A stretch of 64,000 nt of DNA from Pleurodeles waltl (Eukaryota; Chordata; Amphibia; Caudata; Salamandridae): assembly GCF_031143425.1 (NCBI RefSeq), contig NC_090444.1, positions 1,348,754,323 to 1,348,818,322 on the forward strand. Direction: 5' to 3'. A program made the translations under genes and the position numbers. The notes below the pieces were generated by a model. The model searched no databases. It was given only the letters and a program-made list of their open reading frames with translations, and was not told the DNA's origin. Positions 29,681 to 41,439 of this stretch are shown here, in pieces (within the stretch, counting starts at the first letter, position 1; each line of letters begins with the position of its first letter).

Positions 29681-30406
29681 GGCCACATGTACGAAACATG
29701 TTTGCAGTCAGAAAAGACAGATCGTTCTGTTTCTGACCTAAAAAATGCTTTTAGGTATGTACAAAATGGAAATCGTGATTAGTAAACACGTTACTAAATC
29801 ACAACTTGTGTTTGCGATTCGGTATTTGGAAGGGGCGTGGTTTAGGCCCCTTCTAAATACTGAATCTGAATGGGATGTATGAATATTTTGTAACTGAATT
29901 ATGGTCACAAAATAGTCATATTTTACTGACTCCTTAAAGGAGGTGGTAGCCCATTTGCAAATGGGAAGTGATCCCCAGGGGCCCATTTCCATTTGAGAAT
30001 GAAAAACAAATATTTTGTTATGAGCAGGGGGAGGTCCCACGCACCACTGCTTACTATTAAAAAATGAAACTGCAAAGTTAATTTTTTTCTTTTTAAAGGC
30101 ATCCAGTTTTCCTTTAAGGAAAACAGGCTGAATAAAAAAAAAAATGTTTCTTAAAAAGCAATCAGAGACAACGTGGTCTCCTGACCTCAGCAGGCCATCA
30201 TCCCTGTGACAGCTGCAATTCCTACTGGATCACAGCTTGCGACCTACCTCCTTAATATGCATGAGATAGGTCTATTTGCGACCCACTACAAATCGCTAAT
30301 GAAACTCAGAAGAGTTTCATACAGTAGGAATACTAATTTCCTAATTGCGATTCATATAACATCATAATTAGGAAATCGGTGTTCCTAATGCTGGTACATC
30401 TGGACA
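29681..30406. mobile_element. Possible TIR element, ~725 bp
   Basis: The left end GGCCACATGTACGAAACATG and the reverse complement of the right end (TGTCCAGATGTACCAGCAT) share an imperfect inverted repeat around ATGTAC. No clear target duplication and no ORF. This is a weak call. Confidence 0.3.
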
Positions 30407-30901
30407 ATAATTCTAAAATAGATCAGCATCTTACCTGTGACATACCAAAGATCTATATCCTACTTGCCACAGGCAACTACCTAGCATCATTAACTGGTTA
30501 ACTCAGAAGTGATTCTAAAGGCACATTTAATAACCAGTGGTGATTCCCAGAACTATAGCAGGAGTGGGTTTAAAAAAAACTGCGTTTATCATAAAACAGG
30601 TAGTCAAATAAGTTGGATAGGTCAGCCTTGAGCTAATATGTATTTCCCACAGGTAAATCCATAATCTTTAAGGAATCTTTACAACCCCAAGTGCAGCTTT
30701 CTTATATTTGAACATTCACCACAAAAAGGAATTCAGTTCGCAAAGGAAGACCAACACCTAGCTGAAATGTAAGAATCAAGCGAAAATACTGTCTCAAAGT
30801 ATGTGAAACAATTTCCATATACATATAATGAAAATATTTACATAACATCTTATTTCTCAATGTTACAGTGTTGATGTAAAACAAAGATACAGTTTCCAAA
30901 C

Positions 30902-30968
30902 CTGAAGGTCTCTTTGGTCCTTTTTATTTTCCAGGTTAGGATTCTTCAGAATGAACTCATTAAGAACA
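30902..30968 (-). CDS. DOP1A: DOP1 (Dopey) family protein, internal coding exon, 67 bp
   Basis: On the minus strand the exon starts after …gtttgacag and ends CTTCAG before GTTTGG. One base completes the Gly codon left open by the exon at 43662-43766, then 22 codons read VLNEFILKNPNLENKKDQRD and end LQ in phase 0, as the exon at 7520-7661 requires. It links two recognisable DOP1 blocks without a gap, which confirms the gene model. A DIRS element begins about 220 bp upstream of the acceptor. The donor GTTTGG is weaker than average. Confidence 0.93.
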
Positions 30969-31186
30969 CTGTCAAACATAAAAGTTACAGAATTATATTT
31001 TGACAGAGCTGCAAATAATAGCACAAAAAACACAGAACTGCTGAGAGTGCTATAAAATCAAGGAAGCGTGGTAGAAGGGAGTAGGATAGTTAGAGGGGTA
31101 GTGTGAGTATGGACTCTCATTTTGACTCGGTTAAGCCCTTACAGAGCCTTATGGTGAAAGAAGTGAGACATTCTATTGAAGATAGT

Positions 31187-31285
31187 AAATCCATATCTGA
31201 TAGAGACTTCTAGTTGCATATTCCTTACCTTTGAATTTCCCCAGGCGTCAGACTGGATCCGGAGATATTTACCTCTGCGTGGACT
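31187..31285 (+). repeat. DIRS left inverted terminal repeat
   Basis: Contains gagacttctagttgcatatt, then ccttacctttgaatttcccc and a shared cctctgcg at its inner edge. The same order appears, reverse-complemented, at about 36355-36465. Confidence 0.8.
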
Positions 31286-31299
31286 CCTCCACTCCGTGT

Positions 31300-32920
31300 G
31301 TCTTTGGTGCCTGGAGTGCGATGACGACCTGAAGTCGTGCTCCGAGTGTCAGGCCATGAACTCGAAAGCTTTGAGGGAGCGGTCCCTAAAGCTCATGGCG
31401 GCCCGACGCTCGACTCTGCGGCGCTCATGGTCTTGTTCGAGAGGAAGGTCTCGAGACCGGCCGCGGAGTCACCACCACTCCTCATCCTCCAAGTCATCGG
31501 GACATTCGGGTCACAAAGAGAAGAAGTTGAAGAAGGGCAAGCGTTGTTCAACTTCACCCCGTCGCTCGGACAATGTGACGCGGGAAAAGCATCAACGCTC
31601 TAGGCCTCCGTCATCAGAGCCTTCACCTGGGTCGGCTCTGCGCTTCCCCGACTTCCCGGGAGCCGTAGCCACCCCTGCCCAGCTTAAAGAATTTTATGAG
31701 GCAATGCGCCTCATTTTTGGGCAGTCCAACCCACATTCGGTGCCTCGGGCACAGGTGAGTAGGTGGGGGCCCCCTCGGGTTCAAAGTTGTCGGCTTTGGC
31801 CACGGCCCCGGAGGGCCCCTCCAGATTCAATCGCAGATCCATCCCGATGCTGGTCGTGCCGACGCTCCCGACGTCGGTTGGGCCCACAATCAACATCGAT
31901 CCCATCCTCATACCCAATGACCTGGAGCCGGAACGACGTCGCTCAATGCTGATTCTGTTCTCTATGGGCTCTCCTGGGCCCAGGGTTGATCCAGACCCTT
32001 ATTTTTGTGGTTATGGATACGGGGATAGTATGGAGGGGACGCTGGACCCTTTAGAATACCATCTTCACCCCCAAATGGACTGGGTGCAGAATTTGGGTGA
32101 TGCCAGTGGTCTGGACACCTCCCCCGACACTGGGGTGCTCTCTCCTCCTACCGTGGCTATGGTGGAGGGTGCTTCTTATTCCATGGTGGCGAGAAGGGCA
32201 GCTGAGGTCCTGGACCTCGAGCTACCGTCTGTGGAGGTTAGACCTAATATCCTAACCGACGTGCTTCAGCCGAGGTCTTCCTCTTCTGAGCCCCTTCTTC
32301 CCTTTAATGAAGCACTAACTGACGTCCTTTTGGGTACTTGGTCCTGACCCAGCACAGGGGCTCCTGTGAATAGGACGACTGCCTGCCGCAATTGGCTTGC
32401 ACTGTCAAACCTGAAGTTCCTCACCCAACACCCCATGCCTGAGAACCTTGCCATCCAGGCTTCTTCTTCACCTGGCCCATTCCCTGTTGCACCCCCAGAT
32501 AGGGAATAAAAAAGACTGGATAATTTGGGGAAGAAGTTGTTTTCTTCCAACAGTCTAGCGCTGCGGTCCATGAACACCGCATGCCTTTTGGGCCGCTATT
32601 CCCATACTCTCTGGGATTTGGTTGCGCAAGTGCTGCCCAGAGTCCCAGAGGAGGCCCGGTCTATCCTTTCACAAGCCGTAACAGATGGGAGGGATGCAGC
32701 GAAGTTCATGATTCGTTGTGGACTGGATACGACCGACTCTCTGGGCAGATCGGTTGCATCAACGGTGGCTGAGAACATCTGGCTTTTCAGGGGATGTCCA
32801 GCATCCCTTGAGGATCATGCCCTTTGATGGCACACGTCTCTTCGGAGACAAGGCGGACTCGGCGCTCGGGCGCTTTAAGGACTCCCGAGCCACAGCCCGG
32901 TCCCTTGGCCTCACGTCCTA
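31300..32920 (+). pseudogene. DIRS gag-like ORF, frameshifted
   Basis: An N-terminal Cys-rich motif (CLWCLECDDDLKSCSEC) is followed by an Arg/Ser-rich tract and then a Pro-rich part. The frame switches at about 31760, and stops interrupt near 32345 and 32506. Conserved pieces are FNEALTDVLLGT (about 32310), NSLALRSMNTACLLGRYSH (about 32550) and IMPFDGTRLFGDKADSALGR (about 32820). The GC content is higher than the surrounding intron. Confidence 0.7.
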
Positions 32921-33008
32921 GACCCCAGCACTCCGCCTTTCGAACCTTTCGTGGCTACAGAAGGGGCACCCAACCGCGTCCTTTTCCCCCCTGGCCATCG
33001 ACCCGCGC

Positions 33009-34705
33009 ATGCTGTACAGCCCTTGCGTGGACACGGGATCCAACGCCCCCGGGGATCAGGGAGCCAGCGGGTCGCCCAGTCCACCCCCACCCCCTCCTCA
33101 GCCTCCAAACCTTCGTAGTACGCAGTTACACCAGGAACCAGTTAGGGACAGGATTCGCCATCACCTGCCCCAATGGCAATCCATTACCTCGGACAGGTGG
33201 GTCCTCCAAATTTGCCAAAGGGGCTACTTCCTCCCCTTCGAGACAACTCCTCCGGCCATGCCACCTTCATACAATCGGATATCGGAGGATCATATGGCGC
33301 TTCTCTGCAAGGAAGTCCAAGCCCTTTTGGCCAAAGGAGCTATATTCCGTTGCCAGAAGTAGGTTGTGGTTGCTATTCCCGCTACTTTCTTGTGCCAAAA
33401 AAGGAGAAAGGTCTTCGGCCTATATTAGATCTTCGGTCCCTCAACCTCTTTCTCAAAAAAGAGGAGAAGTTCAAAATGTTGACATTGGCTCAGGTCCTAT
33501 CTGTCCTGGATCCCGGAAACTGGATGGTAGCGTTGGACTTGCAAGACGCATCTTTCCACAGTCCCGTCTTGCCGGCCCACAGACGTCACCTACGATTCAT
33601 GGTAGGTCACGAGCACTTTCAGTTTACCGTGCTCCCCTCTGGCCTTACAGTGCCTCTCAGGTGATGGAAAGTGATGGTAGTGGTGGCAGCTCATCTGCAC
33701 AGCTAAAGGATCCCGGTCTTCCCCTTCCTCGACGACTGGCTGTTGAAGGCAAACTTGCCCCAGACAGTCGTCTCCCACCTCCTGACGACGGTAAACCTTT
33801 TGCATTCGCTAGGGTTCACTATCAACGTGCCGAAGTCACACCTGATTCCTTCTCAGATGCGCCCTTTCATCACAGCTGTTCTGGATACAGTGCATTTTGG
33901 GGCATATCCTCCCGAAAAGCGAGTTCAGGATATTCGGACTATGATACCGATGTTTCAGCCTCTGTCCTGGATTTCAGTGAGAATGACTCTGAGACTACTG
34001 GGCCTCATGGCCTCCTGCATACTGCTGGTTCAAAATACCAGATGGCACATGCGGGCTCTGCAGTGGGACCTGAAGTTCCAGTCGGCGCAGCATAAGGAGA
34101 ATCTCTCCGACAAGGTCCAGATCTCGGAAGGAACTGCAGTGGTGGTTAACGAATCAGGATTGGGTCAAGGGCACATCCCTCTCTTTTCCCCAACCAGATC
34201 TTACAGTTGTGACAGATGCGTCACTCCTGGGATGGGGCGGCCACATGGGAGAGGCAGAGATCAGAGGCCTGTGGTCTACGGCAGAAACAGGGCTCCACAT
34301 CAATCATCTGGAGCTCCGAACGGACGACTAGCATTGAAAGCATTCCTTCCCTCTCTCAAGGGGAAGGCAGTGCAGGTATTCACAGACAACACCACCGCCA
34401 TGTGGTTTTGCAACAAACAAGGTGGAGTGGGGTTGTGGATCCATTGTCAAGAGGCCCTCCGCCTCTGGACTTGGCTGGAACATCAGGGCATTTCCCTGGT
34501 GGTTCAATACCTGACAGGCTCCTTCAACGCCAGAGCAGACAAACTCAGCCGACAATGTGTGGTCGATCACAAATGGCATCTCTTCCTGCAGCAGGGAGAA
34601 TTTTGGTTAGACTTGTTCGCCTCCGTAGAGGAACGCGCAATGTCAGCTGTTTTGTGCATTGGAGTTTCCAAGGCGGCACTTGCTCTGCGCTGCTTTTTGT
34701 CGTGA
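33009..34705 (+). pseudogene. DIRS reverse transcriptase and RNase H, frameshifted
   Basis: RT blocks include SRYFLVPKKEKGLRPILDLR, MVALDLQDASFHSPVLPAHR and GHEHFQFTVLPSG. After a break the frame resumes near 33743 with LGFTINVPKSHLIPSQ and FGAYPPEKRVQDI. An RNase H-like part contains VQVFTDNTTAMWFCNKQGG and SFNARADKLSR. At least two frameshifts are needed, so no full polyprotein could be made. Confidence 0.8.
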
Positions 34706-34947
34706 GTGGAACTCAGGCCTCCTGTACGCCTTTCCGCCCATACCACTTCTGCCCAGAGTTCTGAAGAAGATCAGGGAAGACAGGGTCCAAGTAATACTGG
34801 TGGCTCCGGAGTGGGCACGAAGAGTCTGGTGTCCCAAGCTGTTGAGTATGGCCATAGCTCCTCCGATCAGATTGCCCCTTCGGGAGGATATTCTGTCACA
34901 GCAGCAGAGGAGGATCCTCGACCCAAACCTGTCAACTCTGCGGCTTC

Positions 34948-35990
34948 ATGCGTGGAGACTGGGGGCGACAGTTGATGTCTTTTGACCTGCCAGCCGAAGT
35001 CTGTGACGTTATCTTGGCAGCCAGGCGTCCCTCAACCAAAACTGTATACGCTTGTTGTTGGAAGAAATCTGTGGCATGGTGCATCAACAAATCTGTCGAT
35101 CCTCTATCTGCTCCTCTTTCTCAAGTCCTTCTCTTTAGTCTTTCCCTTGCCCAGCAGGGTTCCACCTTGGGCACTCTTAAGGGATATCTTTCTGCTATCT
35201 CTGCTTTCATGAGGTTACCACATCAGCCTTCTTTATTTAAATCTCCTATAGTTGGGAGGTTTCTTAAAGGCCTCACACATCTCTTTCCTCCTATCCCATT
35301 TATCATGCCCCAATGGGATCTAAACCTGGTTTAAGTGTATTATGTGTACCCCGTTTGAGCCACTTCACAACTGTCCTTTACGGCTCTTAAATATCAATAC
35401 TGTCTTTTTAGTTGCCATTACTTCTGCCCGCAGAGTAAGTGAGCTCCAGGCTCTGTCATCTAAGCCACCTTTTCTGGCCATACATCCTGAAAAAGTGGTG
35501 CTTTGCACGAGGGTTTTTTTTACCGCCCAAGGTAGTGACACCCTTCCATGTCGGATAGTCCATCACCTTGCCTACCTTTAAGGCACCCCCACATCCCTCT
35601 CATGAAGAGGAGAGACTCTACCGTCTGGACCCAAAAAGAGAGTTGGAGTTCTATCTTGATTGTACCAAAGACATCCGGGTGGACAATCAACTCTTTGTGG
35701 GTTATGTGGGTGTAAAGAAGAGGAAGGCATGCAGAGAGGACCATTTCATGATGGGTACTCTTGTGCATCAAAATGTGCTAATAAGCAACCTCCCGAAGAA
35801 TTTGCGAGCTTACTCCACCAGAGCTACTGCTGCTACCACAGCGCTAGCACTGGGCGTTCCAGTCCTGGACATCTGTCAGGCAGCAACGGGGCATCTCTGC
35901 ACACTTTTACCAAACACTACCTCCTGGACAATCAGGTCAGAAGGGACGGCTACTTTGGCCATTCGGCCCTGCAGGATTTCTTGATGTGAT
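34948..35990 (+). pseudogene. DIRS tyrosine recombinase, frameshifted
   Basis: The N-terminal half reads PAEVCDVILAARRPSTKTVY and TLKGYLSAISAFMRLPHQP. Then comes FLVAITSARRVSELQALSS with the first catalytic Arg. LRAYSTRATAATTALALGVP covers the HxxR box, with Tyr where His is expected, and FTKHYLLDNQ holds the catalytic Tyr in another frame. The frameshifts and the missing His indicate a dead enzyme. Confidence 0.8.
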
Positions 35991-36033
35991 CTTGGTTCGC
36001 AGCCCACCACCAGGGATGGTATTGCTCGAGTCT

Positions 36034-36075
36034 ATTCAAAGGTAAGGAATCTGCAACTAGAAGTCTCTATCAGCT
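36034..36075 (+). repeat. DIRS internal complementary region
   Basis: About 40 bp reverse-complementary to the left terminal repeat core (31196-31235), with one mismatch. It is used in DIRS replication to form circular DNA. Confidence 0.75.
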
Positions 36076-36354
36076 GTACAAGTTAGACATATTCTAGTTG
36101 CAGATTACTTACCGACCCGCCCATCCTCCTTGCACTGTGAACTGATTTCTAGGGACAGGAACTTCCCCATAAGGGTCCTAGTTTTGGCGCACCACTCTCA
36201 GTGTTCTTTATGGCTCTGCGCTACTGTCGTGGAAAGTTTTGAAAATAAACTTTCGTCAGCGCGCAGGGGTGGTGCTTATATACGAGCGTGACGTCATCAT
36301 GGTGAATACGATGCCAACGACGCCCACGGAATCGGCAGACTCCACCTGATGGCA

Positions 36355-36465
36355 CGCAGAGGTACTGTTTGAAGAAAAACCTCCAGATCCACTCTGACAT
36401 CTGGGGAAATTCAAGGGTAAAGAATATGCAACTAGAATATGTCTCTACCAGATATATCTTTACCA
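36355..36465 (+). repeat. DIRS right inverted terminal repeat
   Basis: Reverse complement resembles 31187-31285, including the segments for gttgcatattc and gaatttccccag. An AATAAA lies at about 36243, upstream of it. Confidence 0.75.
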
Positions 36466-36479
36466 AAGGTAAGTAACTT

Positions 36480-37565
36480 GTACATTATGACCTAGAGTGA
36501 TACAGACAAAAAGTGCACCAAATAGTATAGCTCAGTACAAAACCATCTTGCTGATCAACTATTTGGCTGAAGTCAGAGCCCAAAAGTTATTTGTAATTAG
36601 TAAAGTTGAATTCAGATAAAGAGATCTTACAAAATTCAATGATGCTTCCAAAGGATCCTGTTTGTTTTATTCCTCTTATTTCATAACCAAATGAAAACAA
36701 CAACAAATTGTCAGAAAACAAAATCTGATTTACACTTTCTTACATGAACCCTAACAATCCTTTGATATATGCACAGAGAATAATTAGGAAAGGTCTATTT
36801 CAGCAAATGTAATATACAGGAACCTATGCCTAGAGTTTGCCATGTTCATGACCACACGTGCAAAGGTCTGGCGCCTTGGTCTCTCAAGACGCAACTCCAA
36901 TATATAGATGAAGAAACACTGATAGTTCAATGTTAAAACATTAAAAACATGGTAATTTCAGGTTGAACTAGGCCTGTTGTAATGTTTATTCAAGACGATT
37001 TTGGGTTTATTTACCTATCACAGATAATAGGGAATATGACTTGCCTATCTAATGAGATGTTGTTAAGTTACACAATGCATAAGTGCTCAACAATATAGGT
37101 TTTGTTCATCATATAAATGTGTCAGACATTTTCACTCCTCTGCTGTTTATACCCTAGTATGGCTCAGCAACCTGAGGGAAGTGTAACCTCTTCAGCACTT
37201 GACTATAAAGGTAATGAGAGCACGCTTCTCAGGGAGGCAGTGTAGGGTGGTCGTGTTCAGGACTCACCATCCAACCAACAGAGACAATAATTCCAATGTC
37301 CAACCCAGTGCTTGCCATTTGAAAGAAGAAAGTACTTTATTTACACAGTTGTACTAAATACTACACAAACAAAATCATCTGAGTAGTCAGTGTCCTTGAG
37401 AAAAATCCTTTTTCAAGAAGCTACACCCTCACTACGGCCACTACTAGCTCCTCTCGGCTTGTCCTTTTGCTGTAGCTCTCTCCTTTGTAAGTAAGGGGAT
37501 AGCATGAATCTAGTACAGATGACAGCTTCAGACCCACAGTCAAATGTTCACTCAGTCTTTTTAGT
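36480..37565. other. Intron, AT-rich, nothing recognised
   Basis: No coding similarity or clear repeats. Confidence 0.4.
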
Positions 37566-37569
37566 CAAC

Positions 37570-38550
37570 CCGTCCCGATGGAGAAGTTACTTTCTTTTGG
37601 TAACAATCTTTCTGGTGGATACTCTACCTTCAAATTCCTCACCTTTGAATATCACAGGTGCTACTCTGGATCCGGAACCGTCTGTTGTAGCTCTCTGGCA
37701 CGGACAATGGTTGTTGGCTCCGACCTGACACCAGAAAGGCATTTGTGGTGACATCACTGGAGCTAGAAAGCCCCCATCCTGGTGCACTAACATCAGTTCC
37801 ACTTTTTGACTGCATCTCTTGAGGCAGGAACAGGAATAATATCCAGACAAAAATAGGTGCAGCGCAGCAAACAAAATTGGTATAATTTTATAAGGCTTTT
37901 AAATGTCCTTCAGAAATGTGAAGAAGAGTGGGATCAGGGAGGAATCTGCAGGTAAATAAAGACCCCACCAGAAATATTGTTACTTAAGCTGGTGTACTTT
38001 GGCTCTGTCTGTAATGAAATCCTCTGCCAAAGGCTTTGGGTTTCAAAAGAGGTAAACATCCCTAAAGATTGATGGAAGACCCATAGATCTTGCTATGGCT
38101 GTTCCTTCATTAAATCACTGAAGCGCAGAATCTGCCTGCTGATGAAATAGCGGTTTCCCTATTGACCGGCATGTCCATTAATGTATTTTGTACATCTGCT
38201 GTAAGTCCTGCTGAGTGCAGCCAGGCATGCCTTCTCAAGGTAACTGATGAGCTTATGATCCTGGAAATGTAGCCCACCGTGTCCAGCCCACTCTGATGAT
38301 ATGGGGAGAGGCATCCTGTTTATCATGGACAACTTTTGGGAAGTGGTCTCTTAGGTGTTCCAGCAGAATAGGGATTACCAAAATTGTCATGTGCCAAAGG
38401 GCAAGGGTGAGGCAACCCAAAAGCCAAGCAGCATTCAGTGAGCATAACCCCAGGCTTCCTGCAGAAAAGGTTTTCTCCCATACACCTCCCAGATTCTTAG
38501 ATTCCCTATCGGAACGGTAAGTAGGGAAAGCTCTGCAATACAGTCTGAAC
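37570..38550 (-). mobile_element. DIRS fragment: terminal repeat and gag remnant
   Basis: About 37575-37660 contains a DIRS end-like core (ctggtggatactctacc and cctcacctttgaatatc). In 38000-38540 the minus strand encodes a gag-like string, RRHAWLHSAGLTADVQNTLM followed by DMPV. No intact frame. Confidence 0.45.
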
Positions 38551-38779
38551 TACCAAACTCTCAGGAAATGGATGCAGGAATAAGAAGGTGGGGTCTCCAG
38601 GTTTGGTCTGTAACATCGGGCTATCAATCTGCACATTTGTTTAGGGATACATCAAGAAGTGTGTCCTGAGATTCCATATGAGAGAATGTCAAGTGCCATT
38701 CCTAAATGGGTATGACGTAAGTTCCAGTCGAATGGGTAGCACCTGAGAAAGATTGTCTTTGAGCCAAGGAAGTTTTGAA

Positions 38780-41430
38780 TTTTCAGCATTCAGTAATGAT
38801 AGAGTCCATGCTGGGTGATATTCTGGAGCCACTGCATATTTCTAACAATTCTGTTACATATCTCAGTCTGCCCAGGTGAATGGCTTTGAACCTGAGGCAG
38901 CAAATTTTGAATTTGACTCTAGCCTGAAGTAGAAGCCAAAGCAGAACTCTTAATTTAGGGGCAATGTGGTCAAAATCTATTTTCACTGGGATATGCAAGG
39001 CTGTGAAGTGTAAGACCACTTTCAGTGGTTGCAGTGTTTTGCTGGGAGTCCACATTAGGCAGCATTTCCTTAGTTTAATCTGGATATTATGCAAGCATGA
39101 GTGGTAGTCTTGAGTTGACTATTTCACAGCAGATGTTTGATTCTTTTTAGCAGACACAGTTGGGAATTTGCGGTTTTGGCAAGTTTATTGAGGTTCAATT
39201 TAAAGTGAATTATCTTTGGTGAAGACCAAAGACTGCAGAAGTTGACAGTGTAGAACAACCATTTTCAGTTAGACAGCGATAAGACTTGGTCACTCCTTTA
39301 GCTTTAGTTGTCAGATAGTAATAGGAATTATGTTTTTATGGACTCAGGTTTTAGACATTTTTCAATGCCCCTGAGAAATTCTTTGTCATGTCTTTATAAG
39401 CGTTAGAATGCCATCTATGGAGGAGAAATGTAGTTGAAGCTGCATATTGTATGCAGATTAATGGATTCTGAAGCAAATGTTTTCTAGAACTTGACTGAAT
39501 AAAATGAGGGAAATAATGGCTCTTTGAGGCACCCTGAGAGATACCAATTGAGGTCTGGAAGCATGAGATCCTAATTTTACTAGGTGGATTGGTTGGAAAG
39601 GATTTGAACCACCTGAGTACTGACTTTGTTAGGATCGTTCAGTATTCAAGTGTTTTCAGAAGTAATGTGTGAATGACAGTGTTGAATGCCGCTGTCAGGT
39701 TGAGTAAAATTAGAATGATAATGCCCTGTCCTTGAATTCTGACAGTGAGAACAAATCTTTGATTAATTTGTTTAATGCACTGCATGGAATTTTAGATTAC
39801 TTTTCCCAGCTAGGGGATGGCCATGATAGGTTTCTGGGTCAGTATTAGCTCTTGTTTCTAGCATTGAGGTTACTTGCCAAGTTTAAGGCAGTAGGGATAT
39901 ATACCATACTGTAATGAAGAATTGAATACACCAAGTCAGCATGGTGCAAACAGTTCCTTTTTATTATTGGCACAGCTAAGGGGTCCGTTTAGTGGGCCGA
40001 ATGAGTTCATCTGATTCCTGATCTGGGAAGTAATGTTGTTTTAAAACATCCTAGCATTGGAAGATTGCTTCTGATTCTTAATATTCTATTGGAAAAGAAG
40101 TGGTGGTTTGAGTACCAAGGTGTTCTCTTTAATTATTTGGAAATTTCTCTTAGCTGGATTTTGTGCAAGTGCTATTTGATTCTGTATGCATGTTGATTTG
40201 GCCTTTTGTATTACATTTGCTTTTCCTGCTGTTTCTAATAAATTAAGTTTTGGTCTTGGCAGATTTGTTCAGATTCCAGAGTTTCTCCATGCCTTTTACA
40301 GTCGCTCTGAGGTTAGAGAATTCTTCATTAAACCATGATTTGTGTGGAAAGTTCCTGGGGGTTTTCCATCTTTTAGATGCTGCCTTGTCAATAATTTGGA
40401 CTACTGCTCTAGTATAAAATAGTTGTTGCGGTATGGATCTTTGACTGAAAGTCTACTGTATCTATTTGATATATATTAAAGGTTTCTTCAGAGATGTTTC
40501 TATAACTCCTGACTAGGATTTTGTCTTGGGAATTTAGGGAATGGGACTGAGAAAGTGTATTGTGAGATCATTTGCTCAGTCATTTTCTATAGAGTTGTGA
40601 GTGTGATGTGTTCTATGGCTGTTAGTATCTAGTCCAATATGTTCCTTTGGTGTAAATTGGACTAGAAATTAGTAGACTCAGATTGAAGAGTTTTGTACTG
40701 CTGACTAATTACAAATAGAGCTTAGCTTTGTTGATGCCCAAGACAATGTTAAAAAATCACCTAAATAATAATTAAATATTGTTGGGAGGTGGCATTTCAC
40801 TTAAAGAGATATATTGTTATCTGTTCTGTGAAGTTCTTTGAAGAATTAGGTGGTCTGTAAATTATGTGGAGGAAGGGAGGATGTGGATGTGTCAGTACGG
40901 ATGGCTATGTTTATGCATTCGAATGATAAGAATGATGGCTTGGGAAGTAGTTCACAGTTTTGTGTTTTTGAGGATCAAAGCTAGAACTTTTGCTTTCGAT
41001 TGCCTGTCAACTATGAGAATAGTGTAGCTGGAGAGGACCAGCAAATCTATGATATTTTGGAAGATGTTGATTAGTTAGGATTCACTAACGCACATAAGGT
41101 AAGTATTGTTCGATTCTAAGATAGATGAGATGTGCACATGCCAATCTGACATTATTTAGAATGCCTTGGATGTGTGGGTGATCTGGGGTGGATGAGCTGC
41201 ATGTCTTGGTTCTGTTTATCTGAAACCAGTTGTCATGATTTGGCTTCTTTTTTATTCAGGCAATGGTAGTTGCTATCATTCTGAAGTACCAGTATTGTGC
41301 TGGGGATCATGTAGCAGCACACTTTTGGATTCTTTGGTATAATTTTCTGAATGTTGTGTCTTTGCTGGATGTAGTTAAACTAGTTTGCAGGAAGTTGATG
41401 AGGAGGGTAATAAGAAGAGTAGAACCATTA
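38780..41430 (-). mobile_element. CR1/L2-type LINE, degenerate
   Basis: Minus-strand fragments show an RT block reading LLNLTAAFNTV (about 39700), a segment PRNFPHKSWFNEEFSNLRAT between endonuclease and RT (about 40360), a C-terminal piece VKFKICCLRFKAIHLGRL (about 38900), and an endonuclease-like stretch near 41000-41100. The order fits a CR1/L2 ORF2. Stops and frameshifts occur throughout. Confidence 0.65.
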
Positions 41431-41439
41431 AAGAGGATG

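Larger units (their letters stand above)
31187..36465 (+). mobile_element. DIRS-type retrotransposon with inverted terminal repeats
   Basis: The left end (31187-31285) matches the reverse complement of the right end (about 36355-36465). A third copy of the inner part sits at 36034-36075, the place of the internal complementary region of DIRS elements. Between lie gag, RT/RNase H and tyrosine recombinase in the usual DIRS order. Frameshifts in all ORFs make it defective, though it is clearly younger than the copy at 1195-7160. It is antisense to the host gene and lies in the intron just upstream of the 67-bp exon. Confidence 0.88.
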
